Part shown: positions 55,202 to 63,920 of the stretch, piece after piece
Numbering within the stretch: the first letter of the stretch is position 1
Layout: the number at the start of each line of letters is the position of its first letter
From: Pseudomonas oryzicola
GTDB taxonomy: Bacteria; Pseudomonadota; Gammaproteobacteria; Pseudomonadales; Pseudomonadaceae
DNA length: 64,000 nt
NCBI RefSeq assembly: GCF_014269185.2
Contig: NZ_JABWRZ020000001.1
Span: forward strand, 2,629,001 to 2,693,000
Reading direction: 5' to 3'
The notes under the pieces: model-generated
The model's database searches: none
The model's input: the letters and a program-made list of their open reading frames with translations, nothing else
Told to the model about the DNA's origin: nothing
Position numbers and translations under genes: made by a program

Positions 55202-56041
55202 TCAAGCCAGGTTTGACGCCGCATGCCGCTCTGGTACCTGGCTCGCTTCATCGCCCCAGGTGCGGTTTACCCGGGTACCGCGCTGTACTGCCGGGCGCAG
55301 GGCGATTTCCTCGGCCCAACGTTGTACATGCGGGTATTCGTCCACCGCCAGGAACTCCGCTGCGCCATACAGGTTGCCGCGCACCAACTGGCCATACCAT
55401 GGCCACACGGCAATATCGGCGATGCTGTATTGCTCGCCGCCCAGGTAGCGGCTTTCGGTCAGGCGCCTATCGAGCACATCCAGCTGGCGCTTGGCTTCCA
55501 TGGTGAAGCGGTTGATCGCGTACTCGAACTTTTCCGGCGCATAGACATAGAAGTGGCCAAAGCCGCCACCCAGGTAAGGTGCCGCGCCCATCTGCCAGAA
55601 CAGCCAGTTCAGGCTCTCGGTGCGGGCCGCTGGTGCCTCGGGCAGCAGGGCGCCAAATTTTTCCGCCAGGTACAGCAGGATCGAGCCCGACTCGAACACC
55701 CGCACTGGCGGCTCGACGCTACGGTCGAGCAGTGCAGGAATTTTCGAGTTGGGGTTGACCTGGACGAAGCCGCTGGAAAATTGCTCACCCTCACCGATGC
55801 GGATCAGCCAGGCATCATATTCGGCAGCCTGGTGGCCGAGTGCGAGAAGTTCTTCCAGGGCGATGGTGACCTTGACGCCATTGGGCGTGGCCAGCGAATA
55901 CAACTGCAGTGGGTGCTTGCCCAGCGGCAGGTCCTTGTCGTGCGTCGGGCCGGCAACCGGGCGGTTGATGCTGGCGAACTGGCCGCCGGACGCTGCGTCG
56001 TTGCGCCAGACCTTGGGTGGCACATAGGCGGGCTTGCTCAT
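55202..56041 (-). CDS. yghU: Glutathione S-transferase family protein, YghU type
   Basis: This 279-residue protein has the YghU-type N-extension (MSKPAYVPPKVW, then PVAGPTHDKDLPLGKHPLQLYSLATPNGVKVTIALEE), a thioredoxin-like domain with NPNSKIPAL and ESGSILLYLAEKF, and an all-helical C-domain. AAGGAG upstream of ATG 56041 supports the start. YghU-class enzymes act as disulfide-bond reductases or peroxidases with glutathione. Cytosolic, monocistronic. Confidence 0.9.
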   Translation of the reverse strand: MSKPAYVPPKVWRNDAASGGQFASINRPVAGPTHDKDLPLGKHPLQLYSLATPNGVKVTIALEELLALGHQAAEYDAWLIRIGEGEQFSSGFVQVNPNSKIPALLDRSVEPPVRVFESGSILLYLAEKFGALLPEAPAARTESLNWLFWQMGAAPYLGGGFGHFYVYAPEKFEYAINRFTMEAKRQLDVLDRRLTESRYLGGEQYSIADIAVWPWYGQLVRGNLYGAAEFLAVDEYPHVQRWAEEIALRPAVQRGTRVNRTWGDEASQVPERHAASNLA

Positions 56042-56240
56042 GCATGAATCTCCTTGAATGGCGCGATACGGGCACATGAAACGTCGACCGGTATCTATGC
56101 CATGGGTTCGATAGAAAGCGCAAATGCGCAATCCGCGAGCGTGATGTGCATGACGTCGGTTTCATCCAGGTTTCATCTGCCATTGGTCAGCCCGGTTCTA
56201 TGCTGGGTTATCGCTTTGCCCTGCAAGGAACTGCTGGCCG

Positions 56241-57287
56241 ATGACCCTTCCACGCTGCGTGTTGGCCCTGGCCTTGTTCGGCTGCCTGCTTGCTCATGCC
56301 GAGGCCGCGCCCTGGGTTGCCGGCCTGCACCACATGAGCTTGGCCGACCCGGTCGATGGCCAGCCCATGCAGGCGCTGGCGTTCTACCCGGCCGTTGGCA
56401 AAACCCACAGCCGCCGCATGGATGGTTACCCGATCGAGGTGGCTGAAGAAGCACCGGCAGCGTTGGGCCAGTTCCCCTTGCTGGTGCTGTCTCATGGCAA
56501 TACCGGCAGCCCACTGGCCTTGCATTACCTGGCCACCTCGCTGGCGCGTCGGGGGTTTGTGGTGGTGGCGGTGGTGCACCCCGGGGACAATGCCCGCGAT
56601 CACAGCCGCCTGGGTACCCTGAGCAACCTGTATGGGCGGCCGTTGCAGGTCAGTGCCGCGATTACCGCGGCTCGCGACGATGCTTTGCTGGGGCCTTACC
56701 TGAATGATGGCAAGGTGGGCGTGATCGGCTATTCGGCCGGCGGTGAAACCGCCTTGATTCTTTCCGGTGCGCGGCCTGACCTGGACCGTCTGCGCCAGTA
56801 TTGCCTCGAGCGCCCGAACGATGCCGATGCCTGCAGGACGCACGGGGTGTTGATTGCCGACCGCAGCGAGCTGGTGCCCATGGCTGACCAACGGGTGGGC
56901 GCGGTGATGCTGATGGCGCCGCTGAGCTTGTTGTTCGACCGCCATACCCTGGCCGGGGTGCGCTTGCCGGTGCTGATCTACAGCGGTGACAGCGACCAGC
57001 TGGTGGCCGTGGATCGTAATGCCGAAGCCTTGGCCCGCAAGCTGCCGGTCATCCCGGACTACCGCCTGCTGGCCGGCGCCGGGCATTTTGTGTTCATGGC
57101 CCATTGCGACAGCGAGCAAAGCGCGCGCATGCCGGCGCTGTGCAAGGACGCCGAAGGCGTGGACCGCCGCGATATCCACCATTCGCTGCAACGTGAAACA
57201 GCGGCGTTCTTCAGCCAGGCGCTGGGCGCGCCGCAGCCGGCTGAGCGCTCAGCTGCGGCCAGTATGCCGCGCCAGCCACAGCGTTAG
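56241..57287 (+). CDS. Exported alpha/beta hydrolase (dienelactone hydrolase-like)
   Basis: This 348-residue protein has a signal peptide (about 1-22; LALALFGCLLAHAEA) and an alpha/beta-hydrolase fold: oxyanion LSHGNTGS, nucleophile elbow GYSAGGE, Asp in YSGDSDQL and His in AGHFVF. It is probably a periplasmic or secreted esterase/lipase; the substrate is unknown. The C-terminal 39 bases overlap the converging MFS gene. Confidence 0.85.
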   Translation: MTLPRCVLALALFGCLLAHAEAAPWVAGLHHMSLADPVDGQPMQALAFYPAVGKTHSRRMDGYPIEVAEEAPAALGQFPLLVLSHGNTGSPLALHYLATSLARRGFVVVAVVHPGDNARDHSRLGTLSNLYGRPLQVSAAITAARDDALLGPYLNDGKVGVIGYSAGGETALILSGARPDLDRLRQYCLERPNDADACRTHGVLIADRSELVPMADQRVGAVMLMAPLSLLFDRHTLAGVRLPVLIYSGDSDQLVAVDRNAEALARKLPVIPDYRLLAGAGHFVFMAHCDSEQSARMPALCKDAEGVDRRDIHHSLQRETAAFFSQALGAPQPAERSAAASMPRQPQR

Positions 57288-58427
57288 GCCGACGCCCATC
57301 AGTGCCAGCAGGGCCGCCACTGCGAAGACCAATGCATAGCCGAGGTGCACGGCAATTGCCCCCATCAGCGGCCCGGCGATGGCCAGGGCCATGTCGAAAA
57401 ACACCGCGTAGGCGCCCAACCCGGCGCCGCGGCTGCTGGCAGGCACCTGCCTGATTGCCTCCACCCCCAGCGCGGGGTACACCAACGACAGCCCGAAACC
57501 GGTCAGCCCGGCACCAACCAGCGCCCATGGCGGCGAGGGTGCCAGCCACAGCAGGCTCAGGCCGAACACTTCGGTGGCCATGCAGGCCATGGCGACGTTG
57601 TAGCCACCAAACCGGTTGACTGCGTTGACGAACAGCAGCCGAGAAATGATGAAGCATGCGCCGAAGGCACTCAGGCACCAGGCTGCGCCGACCCAGCCTC
57701 GCTCCAGGTAGTACAGGGTAACGAAGGTGGTCAGGGTGCCGTAGCCGATCGAGGCCAGGGTCAGGCCCAGGCCGCACGGCGCGACCCGTCCGAAGGCCAA
57801 CCAGAAGGGTAGGCGCTCGCCGCGTACCACGACCGCGTCCGAGCGCTTGCGCAGCACCAGCAGGGCCGGTAGCGCCAGCACCAGCAGCGCCGGCCCCAGT
57901 ATGCTGAAGCCCAACCCGTCAACCGCCAGCACGCCCAAGGGGGCGCCGATCGCAATGGCGCCATAGGAGGCAATACCGTTCCAGGAAATCACCCGCGCGG
58001 TGTGCTCGGAGCCAACCTGGCTGATGCCCCAACTCAACGTGGCTACGCCGATCAGCCCTTGAGCGATACCCAGCAGCAAGCGCCCGCCAAGCAACAGTGC
58101 CAGGCTCAGCGACGGCAGGGCCAGGGTCAGGGCCGACGACCATGTCAGTACCCCGCAGCCTGCGATTCCCAGCAGGCCGAAGCGAATGGCGCGTTTTCCG
58201 CCGAGGGTGTCCGCCACCCGCCCGGCAAATGGGCGGCTGAGCAGGGTGGCCAGGTACTGCAGGCCGATCGTCGCGCCGGCGACGATCGCGCCATAGCCTA
58301 GCTGGTCATGCACATGGCTGGGCAGCACGGCGATCGGCAGGCCGATGCAGAGAAAGGCGATGAAGGTGTAGAAGACGATCGACAGGATCTGCAGGGTGAT
58401 GCCGGCGGCAGGTTGTTGCGCGGTCAT
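57249..58427 (-). CDS. MFS transporter, YhhS type
   Basis: This 392-residue, 12-helix transporter has SRPFAGRVADTLGGKRAIRFG in the TM2-3 loop and a GxxxGP-like motif in the middle. The N-terminus (IVFYTFIAFLCIGLPIAVLPSHVHDQLGYG) matches the YhhS/UPF0226 group, several members of which export arabinose or herbicides. Substrate not assigned. It converges with the hydrolase gene. Confidence 0.85.
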   Translation of the reverse strand: MTAQQPAAGITLQILSIVFYTFIAFLCIGLPIAVLPSHVHDQLGYGAIVAGATIGLQYLATLLSRPFAGRVADTLGGKRAIRFGLLGIAGCGVLTWSSALTLALPSLSLALLLGGRLLLGIAQGLIGVATLSWGISQVGSEHTARVISWNGIASYGAIAIGAPLGVLAVDGLGFSILGPALLVLALPALLVLRKRSDAVVVRGERLPFWLAFGRVAPCGLGLTLASIGYGTLTTFVTLYYLERGWVGAAWCLSAFGACFIISRLLFVNAVNRFGGYNVAMACMATEVFGLSLLWLAPSPPWALVGAGLTGFGLSLVYPALGVEAIRQVPASSRGAGLGAYAVFFDMALAIAGPLMGAIAVHLGYALVFAVAALLALMGVGLTLWLARHTGRS

Positions 58428-58546
58428 GGGCTCGTTCGCGGGCGGGCGGTTGGGCGTGATCCCATCATGGCCGTTGCGCGAAGGAAAAGAAAGCAGGCTA
58501 ACGAATTATCGTGGGCAAGTGCCCGCTTGCGGGATGGCAGCAGATA

Positions 58547-58568
58547 CTTCGCGGGTAAACCCGCGAAG
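58547..58568. repeat. Perfect REP core palindrome
   Basis: CTTCGCGGGT-AA-ACCCGCGAAG in the 183-bp gap between the ybiT stop and the MFS start. This is the standard species REP. Confidence 0.85.
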
Positions 58569-58610
58569 CAGCCGGCCCAGCCACGCAAAATGGCCAGGCC
58601 TTGCTTTAAA

Positions 58611-60197
58611 TCAGACCAACACACCCTGGCTACGCAGGTAATCGTCGTAGGTGCCGCTGAAGTCCACCACGCCATCGGCCGACAGCTCGATGATGCGGGT
58701 GGCCAGCGACGACACGAACTCCCGGTCGTGGCTGACGAACAGCAGCGTGCCAGGGTAGTTTTCCAGTGCCAGGTTCAGCGCCTCGATCGATTCCATGTCC
58801 AGGTGGTTGGTCGGTTCGTCCATGACCAGCACGTTTGGCTTCTGCAGGATCAGCTTGCCGAACAGCATGCGGCCTTGCTCACCACCGGAGATCACCTTCA
58901 CCGACTTGAGGATCTCGTCGTTGGAGAACAGCATGCGCCCGAGGGTGCCGCGGATCACTTGCTCGCCGGAGGTCCACTGGCCCATCCAGTCGAACAGGGT
59001 CATGTCCTCTTCGAAGTCGTGAGCGTGGTCCTGGGCGTAGTAGCCCACTTCGGCGCTGTCGGTCCACTTCACCTCGCCCTTGTCCGGGGTCATTTCTCCG
59101 ACCAGGGTACGCAGCAGGGTGGTCTTGCCGATACCGTTGGGGCCGATGATCGCCACGCGCTCGCCGGCCTCGATGGTGAAGCCCAGGTCCTTGAACAGCA
59201 CCTTGTCGTCGAACGCCTTGGACATTTTCTCGACGGTCACGGCCTGGCGGTGCAGCTTCTTGGTCTGCTCGAAGCGGATGAACGGGCTCACCCGGCTCGA
59301 TGGCTTGACCTCGGCCAGCTGGATCTTGTCGATCTGCTTGGCGCGCGAGGTGGCCTGCTTGGCCTTGGAGGCGTTGGCCGAGAAGCGGCTGACGAAGGTC
59401 TGCAGCTCGGCAATCTGCGCTTTCTTCTTGGCGTTGTCGGCCAGCAGTTGCTCGCGCGCTTGGGTAGCGGCGGTCATGTATTCGTCGTAGTTGCCCGGGA
59501 ACAGGCGCAGCTCGCCATAGTCCAGGTCGGCCATGTGGGTGCAGACACTGTTGAGGAAATGCCGGTCGTGGGAAATGATCACCATGGTGCTGTTACGCGC
59601 GGTGAGGATGTTTTCCAGCCAGCGGATGGTGTTGATGTCCAGGTGGTTGGTCGGTTCGTCGAGCAGCAGCACGTCCGGGTCCGAGAACAGCGCCTGGGCC
59701 AGCAGCACACGCAGCTTCCAGCCAGGGGCCACTTCGCTCATCGGGCCGAAGTGTTGCTCCAGTGGAATACCCAGGCCCAGCAGCAGTTCACCGGCACGTG
59801 ATTCGGCGGTGTAGCCGTCCATTTCGGCGAACTCGGTTTCCAGCTCGGCGACGGCCATGCCGTCTTCCTCGGTCATTTCCGGCAGCGAATAGATGCGGTC
59901 GCGTTCGGCCTTGACCTTCCACAGCTGGGCGTGGCCCATGATCACCGTGTCGATCACGGTGAATTCCTCGTAGGCGAACTGGTCCTGGCGCAGTTTGCCC
60001 AGGCGCGTATTCGGCTCGAGCATGACCTGGCCGGCGGACGGCTCCAGGTCACCGCCGAGGATCTTCATGAAGGTCGACTTGCCGCAACCGTTGGCGCCGA
60101 TCAGGCCGTAGCGGTTGCCGTTGTTGAATTTGACGGAAACGTTTTCGAACAGCGGCTTGGAGCCGAACTGCATGGTGATATTAGCGGTGGAGATCAA
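58611..60197 (-). CDS. ybiT: ABC-F family ATPase YbiT
   Basis: This 528-residue protein has two ABC ATPase domains (Walker [10 protein letters not shown] and GPNGIGKTT; Walker [12 protein letters not shown] and [11 protein letters not shown]) without membrane segments. The inter-domain linker ([25 protein letters not shown]) is as in YbiT. ABC-F proteins act on the ribosome as translation factors. The start is TTG at 60197, giving the conserved [15 protein letters not shown] beginning. The gene's upstream DNA is interrupted 21 bases before the start by the prophage integrase gene. Confidence 0.93.
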   Translation of the reverse strand: MISTANITMQFGSKPLFENVSVKFNNGNRYGLIGANGCGKSTFMKILGGDLEPSAGQVMLEPNTRLGKLRQDQFAYEEFTVIDTVIMGHAQLWKVKAERDRIYSLPEMTEEDGMAVAELETEFAEMDGYTAESRAGELLLGLGIPLEQHFGPMSEVAPGWKLRVLLAQALFSDPDVLLLDEPTNHLDINTIRWLENILTARNSTMVIISHDRHFLNSVCTHMADLDYGELRLFPGNYDEYMTAATQAREQLLADNAKKKAQIAELQTFVSRFSANASKAKQATSRAKQIDKIQLAEVKPSSRVSPFIRFEQTKKLHRQAVTVEKMSKAFDDKVLFKDLGFTIEAGERVAIIGPNGIGKTTLLRTLVGEMTPDKGEVKWTDSAEVGYYAQDHAHDFEEDMTLFDWMGQWTSGEQVIRGTLGRMLFSNDEILKSVKVISGGEQGRMLFGKLILQKPNVLVMDEPTNHLDMESIEALNLALENYPGTLLFVSHDREFVSSLATRIIELSADGVVDFSGTYDDYLRSQGVLV

Positions 60198-60217
60198 GGA
60201 GCTTACCTATCAATAAC

Positions 60218-61581
60218 TTACGTGGCTTCTTCGCAGCTACGGATCAATTTCGGACCAATTTGGAGCTTTTCCAGCTCCTGCCAGTCGTTGGACGAGTTAA
60301 TCCAGCGCGCATAAGTCGATAAGAGCATCTGCACGCTATGCCCGAGCTGTTGGGCGATAAATGCGGGATTGAGACCAGACATTAAGCATATTGTCGCATA
60401 GGTGTGGCGGCAGTTATACGGGGGGCGGTATCTGATCCCCAAACCTTTAAGGATCGGGCGCCACTGATGGTGCAGATCCGACGTCTGCTTGACGTGCTCC
60501 CCATTCTTCCCAGGTGGGAAGACGAACGGCGATTCGGTGAATTGTCCTTTGCCCATCCTGCGGCGCTCTGCGTACTGCTTGGCGAACTCCAAGGCGTGCA
60601 AGGCCCTGTCGTTGAGCAACACAAACCTATCCTTCCCTGTCTTCGTCCTTTCCTCGACTACACCGAGCGCGATCGTTCGCCGCACGTGGGCTGTCTTCTT
60701 GGTCGTATCGACTGCATCCCATCTCAATGCCAGGCCTTCGGACAAACGTAGGCCAGTGAAAAACATGAACTCGAAGAACGCTGCATAGATCTGGCTCGGC
60801 CAGTGAGGGTGCTTGTACAGCTCGGCAATGATCAGATTCGCCTCGTCCAAGGTAAAGGGATCAACCTCTTTCCTCGAGCGTGCTGGCAGCTGTATGGCTT
60901 CAGCCGGGTTCCTGTGATCAGACCGTCCAGTACCGCTGAGCGCAGGATGGTTGACAGCTTCACCATCGCATTGCGTTTGACCGACGGTGAAGTCCAGGTG
61001 ATGGAGGCGACGATTCGCCTCAGGAGCGTCGACGTTATCAGGTCAATACGCACCAAGGCGAGGTGGGGCACCCAGTACAGGTTCAGAGTGCCCTTATAGT
61101 TCAGCCTGGTGCCGGCTGCGATCTCACGACTGTCCAGCCACAACTGGGCGTACTCACCGAATGTTGGAACGCCGCCCACGACAGCGGCGGAACTGGGGAA
61201 CAACTCCGCGTACTTGTCATGGTCGAGGAGGTTGAGCTTGATCAGGCTGTTTACTTTATCGCGAAGCTGGGATGCAGCCTTGATGCCTTTTTGTGTCGGG
61301 GGGTAGGGAAGGGTCTCACTTCGGCGAGTACCTTCCCACATGAACCTGAGCCGGAGCGAGCCATAGTGGACGTCGATGCCAGGGGGAATCCATTGGCTTT
61401 CCAGCCATTCGTCATACCTCTTTTTGCTGTAGATGATGCGTCCGCCATGCTTCATCCAGACGCCCTCGGGGATCGCTCCTCGTAAGCGCCGGCCTTCCAA
61501 GGCGCGTTTGGTGCAGCCGAGTAAGTCGGCCATTCGCTGTTCGGTGACTTTGTCGACGTCACCGGAGCTTTCGGTTTCCAT
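60218..61581 (-). pseudogene. Frameshifted prophage tyrosine integrase with Xis-like N-terminus
   Basis: Two overlapping frames form one integrase of about 454 residues. The N-terminal frame (61581 down) has an excisionase-like HTH (about 12-64; TEQRMADLLGCTKRALEGRRLRG, then GGRIIYSKKRYDEWLESQW), an Arm-type domain and the SAM-like core-binding domain. The catalytic part is in another frame (from about 60910), with TGLRLSEGL, NCRHTYAT, LGHS and nucleophile Tyr in STYARW. Inserting one base near 60908-60912 joins GLITG to NPAEAIQLP and restores the frame. Integrase is therefore probably inactive, unless this is a sequencing error. It lies at the chromosome-prophage border next to ybiT. Confidence 0.8.
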
Positions 61582-61620
61582 GGGATGGTCTCCACGCCGC
61601 CGGTGGCGGCAGGTTGGTGG

Positions 61621-62172
61621 TCAGGCCAGCAGCACTTCGCGCACGACTTCCCAGAGTCGAGCGGCGGGCCATTGGTAGCGGTCAAAGTCTGTGTCCGGTT
61701 GGACACCGTAGCGGCAGGTGGAGTGGGCACCTTCCGGGAACTCGGCATCCTTCCGCATGATGGTCGCTACCCGGCCGTAACCACCTGGCTCGGTTCTGTG
61801 GTAGTCGTAGGCGTAGGTAAGGTATTCACCCCCTGCATAGATCAGGTCGGTTCCTTGGTGGGCCATATCGGCACGGCCATCCGGCGTCCAGGGACGCCCG
61901 CCACCGGCTTGGCGCTTCCCTTCATGCAGGTACAACACGAACTCGCCATCGGCGTGCCGCACAGGCTCGTATCGATGGTTGATCTGTTCGCCGACAAGCA
62001 CACGGGACACGAAGCTAAAGCGGTGATCGTGAATGGCCGAGTGCTCGAAGCAGCTGCGCCGCGGCAGTTCGGGGTGCCACACGTGCAGGCGTTGGTCGCC
62101 CTGCAGCTGCACCTGGACGAAGCCCAGGCCGTGGAGCGTGATCTTGTCGGTCATCACATCGTCGATGATCAT
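61621..62172 (-). CDS. Phage-associated protein with cupin-like pattern
   Basis: This 183-residue protein starts at ATG 62172 with GGAG nine bases upstream. It contains HSAIHDHRFSFVSRVLVGEQINHRYEP, resembling the metal-binding histidine motif of small cupin or dioxygenase-type barrels, plus YLTYAYDYHRTEP. Function unknown. It sits directly behind the integrase gene in prophage early-region order. Confidence 0.7.
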   Translation of the reverse strand: MIIDDVMTDKITLHGLGFVQVQLQGDQRLHVWHPELPRRSCFEHSAIHDHRFSFVSRVLVGEQINHRYEPVRHADGEFVLYLHEGKRQAGGGRPWTPDGRADMAHQGTDLIYAGGEYLTYAYDYHRTEPGGYGRVATIMRKDAEFPEGAHSTCRYGVQPDTDFDRYQWPAARLWEVVREVLLA

Positions 62173-62228
62173 GGCAATAGCTCTCCATGCCCACGCATGT
62201 CGGCGGGCTTGAGTTGTTGGGGGAGGGG

Positions 62229-62636
62229 TTAGGCGTTCGGCGCGGCTGACTCTTGCCACTCGATGATGTCGGCGCCGAAGTCTTTGCTGGTGAAGGTGAT
62301 GTTCCCGAAAGACCAGAGGTAGGCGAATGGGCCGGTGCGCTCGCAGTTGGCCAGGACGCTGCCGCAGGATAGGTGGATGTCGATCCGCTCCAGACCAGGA
62401 TCCTCTTCCGGATCTGACGGGCACCAATTGCCTGCCAGCTTGCGAACCTTCTCGACCACGGCGTCGATCTCGAATCCGCCCCGGGATTGGCCGACGAGCG
62501 ATGCAACGCGCCACATGCCGGTTTGCCACCGGTCTTTTCTGACCAGCGCGCCGTCTTCGCGGAACTCGTAATCCTCAACCTTTGCGTCGCGGAATTCCGG
62601 CTTCCTGAAGTCCTGCTCTGTCACTTCGCGACTCAT
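62229..62636 (-). CDS. Hypothetical phage protein
   Basis: This 135-residue acidic soluble protein begins at ATG 62636 (MSREVTEQDFRKPEFRDAKVEDYEF) with a central GFEIDAVVEKVRKLAGNWCPSDPEEDPG. No family recognised. The ATG overlaps the stop of a 16-codon micro-ORF (ATGA), the last of four consecutive overlaps. Confidence 0.65.
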   Translation of the reverse strand: MSREVTEQDFRKPEFRDAKVEDYEFREDGALVRKDRWQTGMWRVASLVGQSRGGFEIDAVVEKVRKLAGNWCPSDPEEDPGLERIDIHLSCGSVLANCERTGPFAYLWSFGNITFTSKDFGADIIEWQESAAPNA

Positions 62637-62683
62637 CGCGGCCCCCTGTATATCAGGTAGGCCATGTAGGCGAGGGCGATCAT
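62633..62683 (-). CDS. 16-residue hydrophobic micro-ORF
   Basis: MIALAYMAYLIYRGPR is bounded by ATGA overlaps with genes on both sides (62633-62636, 62680-62683). It looks like a mini membrane peptide. It may simply maintain translational coupling. Confidence 0.35.
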   Translation of the reverse strand: MIALAYMAYLIYRGPR

Positions 62684-62733
62684 GGCAGTAGCAGCTCTTG
62701 GTCTTCGGCGGGCGCTACGGTTACGTCGATCAT
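62680..62733 (-). CDS. 17-residue micro-ORF
   Basis: MIDVTVAPAEDQELLLP is bounded on both sides by ATGA overlaps (62730-62733 and 62680-62683). Expression is inferred only from this arrangement. Confidence 0.35.
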   Translation of the reverse strand: MIDVTVAPAEDQELLLP

Positions 62734-63065
62734 GGCATCTTCTCCCCGCGCTGGGCAGCAACGCTGACGATGGCGGTGCGTGCCGCCTTTCGGCGATCGC
62801 CTTGGGCATATTCGCTGTCCACCCAGACCATGGTGTCATCAGCCCAGACGGCCTCAGACTCGCCAGACCCTTCAATGTGGATCTGGATGCCCAGGTCAAT
62901 GGCCAGCTTGAATGCGTCGCCGTCGTTGATGTTGGGATTCCAGTGCGCCCGCGTGCCCGACTGGCCCTTGATGCGCAGAGGCCATTTCGGATCGCTGCAG
63001 GTGCACGGTTCAACTTCAAGCCCGGCGGCTTTGGCAGCCAGCAGCAGTTCTTCAAGTTCGGTCAC
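62730..63065 (-). CDS. Hypothetical phage protein
   Basis: This 111-residue protein starts with GTG 63065, overlapping the preceding lipoprotein stop (GTGA). It contains LEVEPCTCSDPKWPLRI and FKLAIDLGIQIHIEGSGES; it may be a small phage-encoded DNA-associated protein. The family was not recognised. A competing frame over the same DNA lacks sensible composition. Confidence 0.65.
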   Translation of the reverse strand: MTELEELLLAAKAAGLEVEPCTCSDPKWPLRIKGQSGTRAHWNPNINDGDAFKLAIDLGIQIHIEGSGESEAVWADDTMVWVDSEYAQGDRRKAARTAIVSVAAQRGEKMP

Positions 63066-63376
63066 AGCTGATACCTCTCATCAATCCAGCGCCCAGGCGC
63101 CAGAGCGGGTGTAGGTTCGGGTTGGGTTTCGTGCGGGGAGAGCTGGCGCTCGTTGCCGGCCTGGTCTGGGCTACGCAGCATCCAATCAGGCAAGCAGGAG
63201 AGGCCGGCTCGCGCGTCGGAAGGAACCCAGCAGGTAACCCCGCGCGCGTCGTCGTGCTCTACGGTTACTCCGTAGAACGGCCGGTTGATCTTCTGCGGTG
63301 CAGCATGCTCTGGCGTCACCGGTTCGCAGCCGACCAGGGTGGCCAGCAGCAGGAGGCAGAGGGCGAGGCGGGTCAT
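63062..63376 (-). CDS. Small prophage lipoprotein
   Basis: This 104-residue protein has a type II signal sequence with lipobox (LALCLLLLATLVGC, Cys17) and a hydrophilic mature part ending APGRWIDERYQL. It is probably a lipidated periplasmic-face protein, for example for superinfection exclusion. The ATG 63376 overlaps the stop of the upstream gene (ATGA, 63373-63376). A longer frame upstream is antisense-like and was not used. Confidence 0.7.
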   Translation of the reverse strand: MTRLALCLLLLATLVGCEPVTPEHAAPQKINRPFYGVTVEHDDARGVTCWVPSDARAGLSCLPDWMLRSPDQAGNERQLSPHETQPEPTPALAPGRWIDERYQL

Positions 63377-63627
63377 GATGGTTCGTTTCCTTCTCGCATG
63401 GCGCGCAGCTTGTCGCGCTTGATGATGTCGGTGCACGCCTGCAACCCGTGGCAGCATTGATCTGGCATGCCTTCGTTGAAGGTGTAACAACAGTCCGCGC
63501 AAACCCATGGGCATTCGCCGCGAGCGGCGCGATCTGTCCAGTCGCGTGTGGCCTTGTCCAGCGCAGTGATGTACTCCGGCAGCTTGGTTGCGGGCATTTC
63601 GGTGACAGTGATTTCGAAATCGCTCAT
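63373..63627 (-). CDS. Cys-rich phage protein (zinc-ribbon-like)
   Basis: The 84-residue product has seven cysteines in ECPWVCADCCYTF and DQCCHGLQAC, suggesting a small zinc-binding module. It may bind nucleic acid or protein; the family was not recognised. Its ATG overlaps the stop of the gene upstream (ATGA, 63624-63627). Confidence 0.7.
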   Translation of the reverse strand: MSDFEITVTEMPATKLPEYITALDKATRDWTDRAARGECPWVCADCCYTFNEGMPDQCCHGLQACTDIIKRDKLRAMREGNEPS

Positions 63628-63920
63628 GTGCCTACCTCGCCGTTGTAGCGCTTGTAGTCTTCACCGAACTCCCAGCAGTAGGTCGCCGGCCATGCGCCTG
63701 GCGTGCCTTCCTCGACGAACACATACCGATGTGCAAACTCGCCCGAGCGATCCGGCACCGTCTTGCACCATTTGTGCTGCGGGCCGCCCAGGAACCAGCC
63801 TGGGCATTCCTTCACGGCTGCAGCCATGAACGTTTCAAGGTCGTGGTGACCCTTGCTCATCGCGATGTAGGTGTCGCTGCCGACGCTTTGCACGTCCAGC
63901 GGATACTGTTTCAGCCTCAT
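63624..63920 (-). CDS. Hypothetical phage protein
   Basis: This 98-residue protein from ATG 63920 contains DTYIAMSKGHHDLETFMAAAVKECPGWFLGG. The ATG overlaps the stop of the next upstream gene (ATGA). No family recognised. Confidence 0.65.
   Translation of the reverse strand: MRLKQYPLDVQSVGSDTYIAMSKGHHDLETFMAAAVKECPGWFLGGPQHKWCKTVPDRSGEFAHRYVFVEEGTPGAWPATYCWEFGEDYKRYNGEVGT

Noticed and set aside
53537..55216. 559-codon ORF antisense to the amidase
   Set aside because: Shadow of a conserved enzyme; no motif.
58308..59801. 497-codon ORF antisense to ybiT
   Set aside because: Shadow; overlaps two real genes.
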